A DNA stretch of 64,000 bases from Parasponia andersonii (GCA_002914805.1 JXTB01000032.1:1540501-1604500), one strand, 5' to 3'. Shown: positions 1-11,635, counted from the stretch's first letter. Translations and numbers: made by a program. The notes: a model not told the origin generated them from the letters alone.

Positions 1-339
1 GCAGAATTCAGAGCAGCTGCTCAGGCTATATGTGAAGGAATGTGGATTAAACGTGTGCTCAATGAGTTGAGAATTACATCACTAGATCCAATCAGAATAC
101 TCTGTGATAATGAAGCTGCAATCAGAATTGCAAAGAATCCTGTTCACCATGACAGGACTAAACATGTTGAGATAGATCGTCATTTCATCAAGGAGAAAAT
201 TGAGTCAAGAATTCTTCAGATGGCCTATACTCCTACTCAACTCCAAGTAGCTGATGTTCTCACAAAGGCTCTTCCAAGAATAAAGTTCGAAGAATTAATT
301 TCCAAGCTGGGAATGATAGATATCTATTCCCCAGCTTGA
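1..339 (+). CDS. Copia retrotransposon RNase H, C-terminal end (5' end outside window)
   Basis: This is the RNase H end of a Ty1/Copia polyprotein. The frame is open from base 1 (starting AEFRAAAQAICEGMW) to TGA at 337-339, so it continues upstream of the window; the ATG at 40 is internal. It shows the usual plant Copia block DNEAAIRIAKNPVHHDRTKH followed by EIDRHFIKEKI, then a tail around ADVLTKALPR. RNase H removes the RNA strand during reverse transcription. There is no stop or frameshift in the visible part, so this copy looks younger than the minus-strand Copia next to it. A polypurine tract and an LTR follow at once, which confirms the orientation. Confidence 0.93.
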   Translation, partial: AEFRAAAQAICEGMWIKRVLNELRITSLDPIRILCDNEAAIRIAKNPVHHDRTKHVEIDRHFIKEKIESRILQMAYTPTQLQVADVLTKALPRIKFEELISKLGMIDIYSPA

Positions 340-346
340 GGGGGAG
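338..346 (+). other. Polypurine tract of the + strand Copia element
   Basis: The run GAGGGGGAG overlaps the polyprotein stop codon and directly precedes the TGTGGAATTCC start of the LTR. In LTR retrotransposons this tract primes plus-strand synthesis, and its place just before a TG start fixes the 5' boundary of the 3' LTR. Confidence 0.85.
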
Positions 347-601
347 TGTGGAATTCCGATTCCTTTCCCTTGTCTTTAGGGATTTTAGTTATTTAGTTTG
401 TATGGATTTGATATCCAATATCTCCAATTAGTTTAGTATTTATTGTAAATCCCTTTTCTTAAGGGATCTTTTTCAGCTAGGATTGTGGGAAATCTGTGGC
501 AGTCATGTTGCCATAGTTCTTATATATTTTTCAGTTTTTCCATTAAAATGAGATATGAAAAACGAGAGTTTTACTCTCTGGTTTTATCCTTGTTTCTACC
601 A
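347..601 (+). mobile_element. 3' LTR of the + strand Copia element
   Basis: The LTR begins TGTGGAATTCC right after the polypurine tract and is judged to end at ...TTTCTACCA, giving about 255 bp bounded by TG and CA. The start is well fixed. The end is inferred from the CA dinucleotide and from the point where minus-strand Copia coding sequence resumes (from 602). The 5' LTR and the left target-site duplication lie outside the window. The sequence differs from the LTR at 3141-3389, so two different Copia families meet here. Confidence 0.75.
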
Positions 602-2948
602 TAATTTTTCTTTAAACTTTGATCATTTTGCTGATGAGATAAAGGAGATGGAGCCATGCGTAAGTCAAGGGGTCCAAAGAAACAGTCTTTATCTTCCACA
701 AGAATATTTCTGGACTTGTGTCAGACCCGAAAATTCTTGGTACGAGGCCATTTGATAATTTGACATGTGGATAGAATTTGGCCAAGGTTTCCATGGGTGT
801 TTTGAAATTTAGTGTCCGTGAGGGTAATCTATTTATCATGTGAGTGGCTGTAAGAACTGTCTCTCCCTAGTAAGTTTTCGGAACATTCCCCTGAAATAAC
901 AATGCCCGAGTAGTATTGAGTAAATGGCCATTCTTCCTCTCAGCCTACCCATTTTGTTGTGGTGTGGATACACAGGATGATTCATGAATAATACCTTCTT
1001 TTTGGAAGTAAGGGGACAAAATCTGATTAAAATAATCCCTTGCATTGTCAGACCTAAAGCTCTTTATTTTTACCCCAAATTGATTATGAATCATGGAGTG
1101 GAAGTTAGGGACAATACTACTAGCATCAGATTTTTGTTTCATCAAGAATATCCATGTAACCCTAGTGCAATCATCAATTAGAGACACAAACCAACGAGAC
1201 TCCGAGATATTTGGAATTATGGATGGCCCCCAAATGTCACTATGAATTAACTCAAAAGGATAAGAACATCGATTATTGCTAATAGGGAAAGGTACACGAG
1301 TATGTTTTGCAATCTCACAAATTTCACAATGAAACTCTGTAACATCCAATCCCTTAAACAAAGACAGAAACATGATTTTTAAGACTCTAAAAGACGGATG
1401 GCGTAGAGGAAGATGATAAAGCCAAATAGTATTTTTATTTGAAGAACTAAGGAAAGACACATTATTTATGACTTTCTTTGAAGTCTCAGACGTGTCAAGA
1501 TAGTACAGCCCATTCCTTTCCTTAGCAAGTCCAATCTTCTTCCCCGAACTCTGCTCCTGAAAGACACAATAGGAGGGGTGAAAGATAGCAAGGCAATTTA
1601 GGTCTTTTGAGAGTTTTTGAATTGAAACAAGATTAGCAGACAATTTTGGCACATGGAGGACATTTTTATGAATGAAGGACGGTGTCACATATATATCTCC
1701 TATTCCAGCAACTGTAGCAAGAGATCCATTTGCCACCACAATTGTCCTACTACTAGGACACGGTGTATAGGTGCTGAAATATTGTGAAGTGTGAGTCATA
1801 TGATCGGTGGCTCCTGAGTCAATTATCCAATTGTTGACCAAACACTCTTCTGAGACATGTAATCCAAAGGGAAGGGAAGACTTACCTGAGAATGCCAATG
1901 AACATGTACCAGAAGGCTTTTCAAGAGATCCAATCAATCCCTTGAGTTTCTCAATCTCTTGACTATTGAATCCTCCTTTCTCTTGTCCTTCACTCTGATT
2001 AGTACATTCTGACATATGGGCTTGGGATTTCTGTTGCCCTCCTCGATTTCCCCATTCTTGACTTGGTGGTTTACCATTTAATTTCCAGCAACGCTCTCGG
2101 GTATGTCTAGGCTTCTTACAGTAGGTGCACCATAATTTGTCCTTGTTGTCTCTCTAACAGTTGTTTTTGTTATCTCTTCCGGAAAATCTGAACAGGTCGG
2201 TTTTTTCTTGTTCTTGAGTCTGATTTTGTCCAGACTTGGTGATCAGGGCTGAACCATCTATGGCTTGAGACTCAAGCATAACTCCCCTTCGACTTTCTTC
2301 TGCCCGGATTAAAGAAATTGTCTCCTCTAATGACGGTGGCTCATCTTTTCCGAGTATCTGAACCCGAACCTGATCGAATTCTGGGTTGAGTCCAGTAAGA
2401 AAGTCATAAACTCAATCCTTCTCAATGAAATTCTTCAAGATCGCAGCATCCTCTGGGCATTTCATCTCAAACACTCGATAATGATCGAGTTCTTGCCATA
2501 GTTTCTGCAGCAAATTGGCATATTTTTTCACAATTTTTCCTCCTTGTTTTGTCGCACTTGCTTTCACCTTAATGTCATAAATTTGGGCTGCATTACGTGC
2601 TTTTGAATAAGTTCGATGAATAAAGTCCCAAATCTCCTTTGCTGTTGTCAGAAACATACAATTATCACTAATTGCAGGATCCATTGAATCCCACAACCAT
2701 GACATGATCATCGAATCAGCTTCATCCTATGCTTCAAATTTTGAGTCTCCCTTTTTGGGTCCTGTTCCTAGTATATGGCTGAGTCTTCCTTTGTCTTTCA
2801 AGTACGTTTTGACAAATTGTGACCACTTGAGATAATTTTTCTCAGTCAATCTGTAGCCCGCTCGTACATTCTGCAAGTCTCCCGTCATCTGGTTTGAGTT
2901 GGCTTCATTTGTTTGAACAGAGTTTCCTGAGGTTTCGATTGTGGACAT
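602..2948 (-). pseudogene. Decayed Copia gag-pol (gag, zinc knuckle, protease, integrase)
   Basis: Read on the minus strand, an ATG at 2948 opens a gag (MSTIETSGNS...) whose UBN2-like region continues to about 2230. A CX2CX4HX4C zinc knuckle (CTYCKKPRHTRERC) lies near 2085-2130. The 945-2015 block has the aspartic protease motif DSGATDHMT, a gag-pre-integrase region (LPLRHPS...CEICEIAKHTR) and an integrase core (SDIWGP, DDCTR, SDNARDYF, TPQQNG). Nonsense codons break gag near 2727 (FEA*DEAD) and 2410 and the linker near 2155. A frameshift follows TPQQNG at about 945, and the next piece (INRLPSRTLNFKTPMETL, 720-840) runs into an apparent internal deletion. It stops where the + strand LTR begins, so the younger element appears to have inserted into it; reverse transcriptase would lie beyond base 1. 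Confidence 0.9.
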
Positions 2949-3130
2949 GGTGAATGAAGAGAGAACAATAATATGGGAAGCAAGGTTTAGGGAACAGAAC
3001 AATAAAGGTAGTCAGCGAGATAAAACAGAGAAATGGAACAAAAAAACAACTCACAGCAATGAAGGCTACGATCAAACACACTGCAGCGATGAAGGCTGCG
3101 AAGAAAAGAATTCCAGAAAGAGCCTACAGT

Positions 3131-3140
3131 TCTGATACCA
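3131..3140 (-). other. Primer binding site of the - strand Copia element
   Basis: On the minus strand the ten bases read TGGTATCAGA, the usual Copia primer site complementary to initiator tRNA-Met. It directly follows the CA end of the LTR (...CTTCGTCA) and lies about 180 bases before the gag ATG. Confidence 0.88.
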
Positions 3141-3389
3141 TGACGAAGACAGATGGGAATGAAAGATATTTTTTCATTAATTTACAACAAACTTGTTACA
3201 GCAATTTATAGACAGATCAGGTGACAAAAAAGGAAACTAATCTAACCAAATCAGAATCAAACCAAATCAGAGAGAAAAAATCAACCAAAAATAAAATCCC
3301 TTGATAACAGGGATTGACACTATAGAATAAGATCCCTAACAGCTACAAAAAACCTATCACAGCTGTACACTAACTCTTACAATCCAACA
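3141..3389 (-). mobile_element. 5' LTR of the - strand Copia element
   Basis: On the minus strand the repeat starts TGTTGGATTGTAAGAG at 3389 and ends ...CTTCGTCA at 3141, directly before the primer site. Its length is 249 bp. A TATA-like CTATAAAT lies about 70 bases before its 3' end. The partner LTR is outside the window, so the target-site duplication cannot be tested. Confidence 0.85.
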
Positions 3390-3745
3390 GCTTGCACATG
3401 CAATCTGAACCTAGCACGCTAGTTGTTTGTCTGGGAAGCAGAAAAGAGGTGTTGGGGTCGATATTTCACAAAGGAATTGCCCTTGAGAAACCATAGGAAA
3501 TCAACTGATTTAAATGATACTGTTATATTGCAACAGTTAGAAATACAACAGGTAAGGATTTTAACAAACTAATTTACCTGCTGTTAACAGCATAATAAAA
3601 AAAACTTGGTAATGTGATAGGCGCAGTGGGTGTGAATTGCTTGCAAAGTAATAGGCCGTCTTTCAATTGGCAACCATATTCACTAGAATATGCCAACTAT
3701 AAATAATTCAAGCTTTATACTGCATGGTTTTTCGTCCTTTATTAG

Positions 3746-4238
3746 GAAACGGATGACGATCTAGAGACAAGCTTGGAAGGCTCACAAGATGATTATGAAG
3801 GGAACACGGACGCGGCTCGTGCACTGATGCGAGTCAAACAGAAACTGGATGGATATGAAGAAGGTGAAATGCGAAGTATACATGGGCAGGTAAATTTTGC
3901 TTGTTCAATTTCTAGTCTTATAAATGCAACTCAAAATATGTCCGTGTTTTAAACTCAATAGTCTCGTTAAAATACTGTTCTTATTTGTAATCAATTCACC
4001 TCGAGTGTGCGTCAACAGGTAGATCTATAGGCTTCATAAAAACGCATCTTCCAAGATATTCAATCAGCTCTCCCTCTCCCAACTGAAGAGTCTTGTTAAT
4101 GTTACTGTTCTTGTTCGTTTACGGTAATGTACACTTGCGATTTGAAATTCCCATGTGCAGGTTCAACAATTAATACAAGATGCTATTGATCCTGAGCGTT
4201 TGTGTCAAATGTTTCCTGGATGGGGTGCCTGGTTGTGA
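3746..4238 (+). CDS. ATM: Serine/threonine protein kinase ATM, last two exons (C-terminal FATC region)
   Basis: Two exons are visible. Exon 3746-3889 follows the acceptor TTATTAG, encodes 48 codons starting ETDDDLETSLEG and ending GEMRSIHGQ, and ends at a GTAAAT donor. Exon 4161-4238 follows CATGTGCAG, encodes 25 residues starting VQQLIQDAIDPERL and ending FPGWGAWL, then TGA. Both junctions are phase 0. The final exon is the FATC motif that closes PI3K-like kinases, and its ending is that of plant ATM rather than ATR or TOR. ATM is a nuclear kinase activated by DNA double-strand breaks; FATC is needed for its activity. The rest of the gene is upstream of the window, beyond the nested Copia elements at 1-3389, which must sit in the preceding intron if the gene is intact. 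Intron sequence between the LTR and the acceptor (3390-3745) shows nothing else. Confidence 0.9.
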
Positions 4239-4560
4239 ATTAGCAATCGCTTCTGTAAATTATTTCGTCACCTTAGCCCCCAGCAGCACTCATTTTGTAT
4301 TGTACAGGCGGTTTTCATATAATTTTTTAATTTTCTTCTTATTTTACTATCCCGAGTTTGGATAGGGTGCTGCTGTCTAAACGAGATTGTGTTATTATTA
4401 TTGTTGTTATTGTCTTTTTGTCATAGTGACTAATTTGCATGAGCTACGGTCCTTGGCTTCTGGTGGAATAGAGTTAGTTTGATAATATTTTTAACTGCGT
4501 TTTGAAAAATGAAATGAGAATAAACATTTCAATATATTGGTTGCAAAATTTTCCATTCAT
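4239..4560 (+). other. Probable ATM 3' UTR with poly(A) signal
   Basis: Non-coding sequence follows the ATM stop. A canonical AATAAA at 4519-4524, about 280 bases after the stop, is the best candidate signal; T-rich tracts before it are typical of plant 3' ends. The true cleavage site cannot be read from sequence alone. Confidence 0.5.
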
Positions 4561-5420
4561 TTTATTTTTATAAAATACGAAACGAAAGGAAAATAATAAT
4601 GTTTGTCAAGCGAGAAATAGTTACAAGTTTACATGTTCGGTCTGTTGTGCCTCGCATGCAAAATGAAGAATTGGTGCCTCGAGCCAAAAGAGGCACGTTT
4701 TTCAGTGCTCTGCTATTTGGTAAATGTTATGTCTCTTAAAACTCGTTCTTTTATCCATATGTGGCATTTTTACTTATGTAACATTTTTTTTCGGTGGGGC
4801 AATAAATGAAATGGGACGAGTACATCTACACTCAGCCTCTCTCCTTCGAACTAATCCTAGTCATTAAATAACCTTACCAAAATTCTAAAGAACTACCCAT
4901 TTTGCATTACTATTGTTGTTTTTCCAAAAAAAGGAAAAAAATATTAGTGTAACAATTATGTAATCGATGACTCGCGCTATTGTTTAGAACTAAATAGTGT
5001 CAGATAATATATATCCCTTTTATATTAACTGATGCAATAGTGAATTGTCATTCTTTATCCTTTATCTTTTTTATAAAAAAAATTGTCGTTCCTTAATTAT
5101 TAATATCCAATAAATTACGTGTCATTATTATTTAGCAATGATTTGTATAGGTTTTATGTGTATTTTTTTTTTTTTTGGGCGGAAAGTTTTTTTCCGGTTT
5201 TTGGTTCTTAACTCTTGTACCAAAACGACCTGATTATTTGTCCCAAAAATCAGTGTTGTCGCATTCCTTTCCACAGCCATGTGCCTTCTTCCTGAACTCT
5301 ACACACGGCGACGAGTTGTCCTAATACTAATAGAATTCTTTTAGGCAAACAATTTTATCAAAAGTGGTACAACCAATAGAGAAGGTTTTCCCTTAATATA
5401 TATATATATATCTATATATT

Positions 5421-5459
<39 letters not shown>

Positions 5460-6959
5460 TGAGTGAGGGTTTTGCCTTTCTCATTTCTTTCCTACTTGTC
5501 CTAGTTTGTCACGATTAATATCCTACTTCCGTATGTAATATTTTGTACTTTAGTTTATGCATCTACCATTTCCTATATTTCAGTGGGGTTGGTCTAGGCA
5601 ATAAAGTGAGTCTTTATCTTGTGTCTTTTTTTGGAGGAGAATCGTGCCCCATGACAATTGTGTGATCAGAAAGACTGAAACTATAACACACCAAATTTTA
5701 ATTAAAGGTCAATTTGTTTTCTCTTTTTGGCTATGCAACAAATACCTACTTCATTGACATGGCATAAGACCCCAATTTGCACAGCCTCATCTATTCAAAC
5801 CCAAACTTAGAGATCAAGAAAATACCTACTTTACTACTATGACTAGAAACAAATAAATAAATAAAAGTTTCCAGATTCCCATTTTGTGATGAGATTTTTA
5901 TGCTGTCCTACCCGAATGGTATTCTTTGCCAAGACCAGATTTTTTTTCTTTTTTTTTTCCGGATAATTTCAAGACTAAAGTTTTTCCAAACCAAAAAATG
6001 ATAATCACAAACCAAAAAAAGAAAAGACTCATATTATTTCCCAGAAAAAGAACAACTTCTAATTCCAAATAGTTGCAATTTGCAAGCATATCCAAGATAT
6101 AACAATCTTTGGCAAGGAAGAAAGTAACAAAACTGTTCTTTTGATTTCAATTAAATATATTTGTTTTGCTTCAATTGTCCTAATGAGAACATTTTTTTTT
6201 CTTTTTTTTTCGCAGCTTAGCAAGAAACTAATTAATAATGAAAGAGACGTGTACTATGCTACCTTTCTGCGCAAGGCATAAATAATGGTGGTGGCGTGGT
6301 GTGGTGTGGTGTCACGAGAAAGGAGTTCATGCTATCTGGCTTGCTTGTGGTTTGACTGTTGACGTTACTATTACTATTTACCTGACTATGCATGATGCCT
6401 CAACTCGCCAATTGGGCCGTTGTTTATGCACTGGCACACGTTTTGGGCTTCCTCTTTCTCTTCGTTCTTATCTTGTCATACGCTTAGTAAAACTTTTTTT
6501 TTAATGTTTTTTTTCCAAAAAAAAAAAGAAAAAAGGAAAGTAGCTGCCAAGAAGTATGGTGTGAAGTGATTCTGATTATTTGTATAATACAAAAAAAACA
6601 AATTGTGAATATGAGAAAACAACCTTTCTTATCCATTTAGTTTCAGAAAAGCTCAAAATTTAATTAGTTTGGTTATATAACCAAAGCTTTTTAACTAATG
6701 AAAAAAGAATCCCAGAACTTAAAAAAATATATATTAAAAACATCAAAGAATTAAGTAAAAGTATCTAATGCTATTTTGTATCTATAATCTATCTGCCTAT
6801 CATTATCCACCGACCAGTCACAGTCACTGTCAGAACAAGCTCTAATTTATTTAATAACCCAATTTCCCAGCCTAGGTTGGTAGCTCTAGCTGTAATGGAG
6901 ATAATTCAAAGGGTGATTTAAGTAATTTCGCACGTCAAAACCTTCTTGGGAGTTGGGTG
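4561..6959. other. Intergenic, no gene recognised
   Basis: This AT-rich stretch has many homopolymer runs, a microsatellite at 5396-5466 and a short GGTGTGGTGT repeat near 6291-6312. Open frames here (for example near 5898-6095 and 6301-6504) are short, low in complexity and unlike known proteins. I see no transposon ends. Confidence 0.6.
5396..5466. repeat. Compound microsatellite (TA)n-(GA)n
   Basis: An interrupted TA run of about 50 bases passes directly into a GA run of about 8 units. Confidence 0.95.
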
Positions 6960-7220
6960 ACCGCCACTAAAAGCCCAGCCCAGCCCAATGAAAAATAACG
7001 AAGCCCAAGTACACAAAACGACCGGCCCTCCAAAACAATTAGCGCCGCACCGCCATTTCCAAAAGGCGGTTCCGTTAGTTTTTTTCAAGTAACCGCTCTC
7101 CTCTCTCTTCCTTCTTCTGCTTCCTCTTGTCCAAGCAACACTTCTATATACATATTTCTAATTCTCAACACCCTTTTCAAATTTCTATTTCTTCCAAAAG
7201 AAGAATTATTATATATAGAC
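6960..7220 (+). promoter_or_regulatory. Probable promoter and leader start of the SRO gene
   Basis: GCCCA/TGGGC-type boxes cluster at about 6975-7015 (AGCCCAGCCCAGCCCA and AAGCCCAAG). A CT-rich tract (7095-7140) follows, then TATA-like stretches near 7144-7152 and 7207-7217. This order fits a plant core promoter about 400-450 bases before the ATG at 7610. The start site is not determined. Confidence 0.4.
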
Positions 7221-7609
7221 ATCAAAGCTTCTTTTTCTTCAGATTTAGACCCTCTGCTCTTTATACCTGATTTGATTTTTCTTTTTTCTTTGATAAAACT
7301 TCTATTAAAAAATTTCTTTCTGTTGCTTAGCGATAATGTATACTTGTGTTTGTTTCTAAACCCAATTTAGAATTCAGATTTTTAGTCGTCTTATACGGAT
7401 TAGCAACTATGTACTCTTATTCTAGTTTTCAGCCTCATCCCCGTACATATTTCTGAATTTGATTTCAAAATTTTTCGACCTTATACAATTTCAATTCTTT
7501 TTTTCTTTTTTTTTTTCCTTTAAATTTTTCTATAGAACTCTTAATCGTACCTTTCTGTAAATCAATTTAGCTTTTATATTTTTTTTTCTTATTTTTTGTT
7601 TTCTCAAAT

Positions 7610-10387
7610 ATGGAGTATAAGTATAACCATAACCAGAACCAGTGTGGTTTAGCCTCGATTCCCGCAAATGGATTTGCTGGGTCATCATTACCTTGTTCTG
7701 ATAATCAATCAAAGCATCAAATCAACGATCACGATCGTTTTTCACAAGAGGGTACCGGCGATTCGGCCTCGGAGACAATCCAAGCTCAAGATTCGTCTCT
7801 TTCCGATTGCGAAAGTGGAATCTCCGGTGCCGATTCGGGTCGACCCGGCTCCTTTGGTAACGGGTTGGTTCGATTGTTCGAAGGGGACAGAGTTCACGAC
7901 CTCATCAAGCGAAGGTTCATATCCGGTTTGGGTCCGATTGGAGCCGAAACGACAGTCGTTTCGATACACAGGAACACCCATTCAAGCATTGTGGGTCAAG
8001 CTCGGCTCCAGTCGTTTCAGATATTCAGAAAAGCCATGGAGAACAAGTGTGGAGGAGGTAATGCCAATGTCAGGTTCGCTTGGTACCAACCTTCTTGTAA
8101 AGACGAAATCTCCGAGGTCGTCTCCCATGGCTTCGCTCATTTTGGGAGAAAACCTCACAACAACAATGGATTACACGGACATGGTCTCTACCTTTCTCCC
8201 GACGACTCTGCAATCGAATGGTAAGCAAGTATTTCGTAATGGGCTTTCCTTTCTTTTTTTTTTTCTTTTTTACTTTTGATTTTGACAAATTCACGAACCA
8301 ATAATAGTTGAATATTTGTTTAAATTAAATAAATAAAAAATACTTGTCCATGAAGTATCTATCGTGTGTGTGCGCAGTCCTTTTTAGACCTTCACGAATT
8401 TTCTTTATTTTAATTTGTTTGTTTATATTTTAATTATTCTTTTGCGCGTGGAGGCCAAAGCCCAAAAGCTTGTTTGTCAAAGTTTTTCTTGGTCTAATCT
8501 AAATCAGCCGAGATTTTCATTATCGCGTTGACCCTTTATTTGTGTCCCGTTTGACAATTCTATACAGTGTGGGAGGCTCAAGTCCTGATGGGGACGGCAT
8601 ACGACATCTTTTGCTATGTCGTGTGATACTGGGGAAGCCAGAGCTTGTGCGTATAGGTTCTGAGCAGTATCTTCCGAGTTCAGAGGAGTTTGACTCAGGG
8701 GTGGACGATCTTCACAAACCCAGAAAGTACATCATATGGGGTACCCACGTGAACACTTGTGTTCTACCTGAATATGTGATAAGTTTCAGAGCTCCTCCTT
8801 GCTCAAAAGGTTGGCAACTTCGATCTTCAGTGAGATTTTGTAGTATTTGCATTGAACACGTAAACGTGGGTTGGTGATGGTTTTTCTGATTTTGATTTGC
8901 TTTGTCGTCGTTTTATTAGGTTGTGCAAGGACCCAAGAATCATTTAGGAGACCGACTTCACCATGGATGCCGTTTCCGACCCTGATTTCTGTACTTTCGA
9001 AGTTCTTACCTCGACCTCCCGTAGCTTTGATCTCCAAGTACCATAAGGATTATAAAGTACGTACTATTCCTTTTTGTTGTGTTGTTTTATTTATGCTTGT
9101 TTTTGTGTCATCGATCTCTAATCTTCGTGATTTCTTGTTTTTTCAGGAAAAGAAGATAGCGAGGAATGAACTAATAGAGAGAGTAAGAAAAATAGCGGGA
9201 GACGAGTTGCTGATTTCGATCATAAAATCCTTCAGGTCAAAGGTATGAACGAGGCCTTTTATGCTCATTTTTTGAAGTGTGACATGAAAATGTCAATCGT
9301 TATTCTTTAATTGTTGCGTGTAAAACGTTGTTTTTTATATTGTTTTAAGTGTTGCACACTTGACAAATTTAGGCTACAAGCTCCAGATGAGTCGTTGCTT
9401 TTGATCTTCTTCATTTTTTATTGGTGGCACAATCTATATTTATGCCTTTGGCATGCACTCACGTTTGAGTATATTCAAGAAACTTAAAAGTTGCACAAAT
9501 GATGTCATTGTCGTTTACTACCATGACTTCCGGTCTTTTTACAAATGTTGGTTGTGGCATTATGAGCGGAAGCCAGTCCAGTCAACGTTATAACAAGGAC
9601 CCTAACGTGGAATTCGCTTTATTCTTTTGAAAAACATAGATGGTAGGATGCAAGCAATTATATTATTGTACATGCTTTTGGCTTTGTGGTTAGTTCCAAA
9701 GTTGGTTACTTACTCATCAAGGTAGAGAGTCTGAGTCTTTCTTTTTCACAAAGATTTCTTCAAAAAAAAAAAAAAAAAAAAAACCACCAAATGCGGGTAA
9801 AGAGAAATACTATGGTAGGGCGTTTCGTTTGAGTTACAGAAGGGTTGGGGTTAATATCAAGTGGAATAAAAACGTGTATCAGCTAAGGGAATAATACAAG
9901 TGGAAGTCCAAAGTTTTTTTTGTCCCATTTATTATTTCTACCCTCTCCTTTATTCCAAGCCATGTTTAGATGTGCCCTTATATTAGTAGAAATCGTCCAC
10001 TACTACCTGATCTCTTGATCCATAGAAGAATACATCACAAAAAGAAAAGATAAATATAAGAGAACTATATTGCCAGCCTGAGATAACTATAAGAGAACTG
10101 TATTGCCAGCCTATGTCTATGTTAAAGTTTTTATTTTCTTTTTCCGTGTGGTTTTCTATTGTTAAAGTTGTTCACTTGTTCATCAACTTTTCTCTTTAGT
10201 TCTTTTTTTTTCCCCCCCTTCTCTTGGTAAATAATAAAGGAATACTACTTTAAGAAAGTGCTCTATATTTCATGTTCTGTGATTGCAGCAACTCAGAGGA
10301 CAACAGAGGGTGGCTGAAAATGGATCATGGGAAGTGGTTGAGCTTGAGCATAATCAGAGCCCAAATGGCAGAGAGAGCAATTTTTGA
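7610..10387 (+). CDS. SRO (SIMILAR TO RCD ONE) protein: PARP-like domain plus RST domain
   Basis: Five exons join in frame: 7610-8220, 8568-8809, 8920-9056, 9147-9242 and 10289-10387, all GT-AG, giving 394 aa. Residues 1-80 are polar and poorly structured. A PARP-like domain spans about 85-285 (motifs LIKRRFISGLGP, GLYLSPDDSAIEC, LLLCRVILGKPEL, KYIIWGTHVNTCVLPEY). An RST domain spans about 295-362 (SPWMPFPTLISVLSKFLP, then DYKEKKIARNELIERVRKIAGDELL across the exon 3-4 join). The His-Tyr-Glu triad of active PARPs is not evident (FAWYQPS and HGLYL lie at the expected places), as in known plant SROs, which act as non-catalytic partners of stress transcription factors through RST. There is no WWE domain, so this is the short SRO2/3/5 type; which member I cannot say. 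Intron 4 is 1,046 bp and holds a 33-bp tandem duplication (10055-10112) and a poly-A run (9763-9783). Confidence 0.93.
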
Positions 10388-11022
10388 TTGAGTCAGAACT
10401 CACAATCGAAGTTGCTGTGTGAGAAAGAGGAACAATAAGGGTTTCATCTTTTATTTGACATATTCCAAGTTCTAACTGGTAATGAGGGGTCCACCAGATG
10501 CCTAAGGGACTAAATCGGATGGCGCAAGTTTCGGCATCTAAGTGGTATTTGTAGAGGGGTTTTTTAACTTCGCTTATGGAAGTTTTATGCTGTTTCTTTG
10601 TTTTGGTACTCTTCTTTAACGAAAGTGGAAATGATATTATATGAACAGTTGTTGGTTCTCTCTTTTTGATTGATATTCTCTATTAGTTGGGTCTGAATCT
10701 ATGATTTCATCTGATAATTAAAACATGTATCCAGCTTCATGAGGACTACTAATCAACTTTAGCTTTAGTTTTTTATTCTTCTCCAGCCTTTACGTTTGCT
10801 TATTAACCCTGTATGTGTGTTCTGTGTGTTTGACTTAGAAGGTTAAAGTCTTAAAGAAAAGATTCTGCACTTGAGGGAGGAAAAAAAAGGATGGATAAGG
10901 GAAAATGCTTTCCCTACCTGTGGAGTTTATGTAATACGTATGACAAACCGAACAAAAAATATGGGTTCATGGGCTCTAATTATTTCAAATTGAGGAAATT
11001 GAGCCTTGGGTCACCGTCTGAG
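10388..11022. other. SRO 3' UTR and short intergenic stretch
   Basis: The first 250 bases are probably the SRO 3' UTR: T-rich, with no clear AATAAA. The rest, up to the Mutator-like element, has no recognisable feature. Confidence 0.5.
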
Positions 11023-11635
11023 GGGTTTTCTCGAGAGATAGGGACATGGATAGGATTAATATAATCTTTTGAGTCTTTTTTAAGACCATTTTTGGAATAA
11101 GCTTTTTAGGACTAAAAATTGGTCTCATAGAGAATAAAATCCCTTAGATACCTTTCCTTTCTTTGAAACTTAACTACCATGTCTTCTACCGTACTCCATT
11201 CCATTTGAAAATCAAAAAGCAAAGAGGAAAGACGAGAGAGGAGAGAGAGAACTCCCATAAACCCAAAATTTGGGCAAAATTCTCAACAAATCTGGTTGTA
11301 ACTCTATTAAACCTTCCTTAAAATGTAAATCAGAATCTAGGCATCTCAAGCATCTAAAAGCATCTGTATTGCTAGTATTTTAGTTAAAATGGCGAAAATG
11401 CATTCGTCGGGAAATCGGGATGAGAGAAGACAGAGAGCTTCAAAGTAACCCATGAATTTGTCTCATTCGAAATCGTCGTTGCCGTCAAAATCCAAAGCTC
11501 TAGTGGGTTTGTCAAAAGTTCTGATCGAAGAAACCCCTCATTCGAAAGTAAGGGTGTGGAAGCTGCATCTATTCAAGTGAAGGTTTAGTATTTTATAATT
11601 TTTGTTTTTAAGGGGGAGGGGGAATGCTTTTTTTG

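Noticed and set aside
612..1181. Plus-strand frames 555-755 and 984-1181
   Set aside because: They overlap minus-strand Copia coding sequence and have no similarity of their own.
7668..8294. Other frames over SRO exon 1 (7668-8279 + and 7742-8294 -)
   Set aside because: Shadows of the real exon; only the 7610 frame continues correctly across the splice sites into the PARP-like domain.
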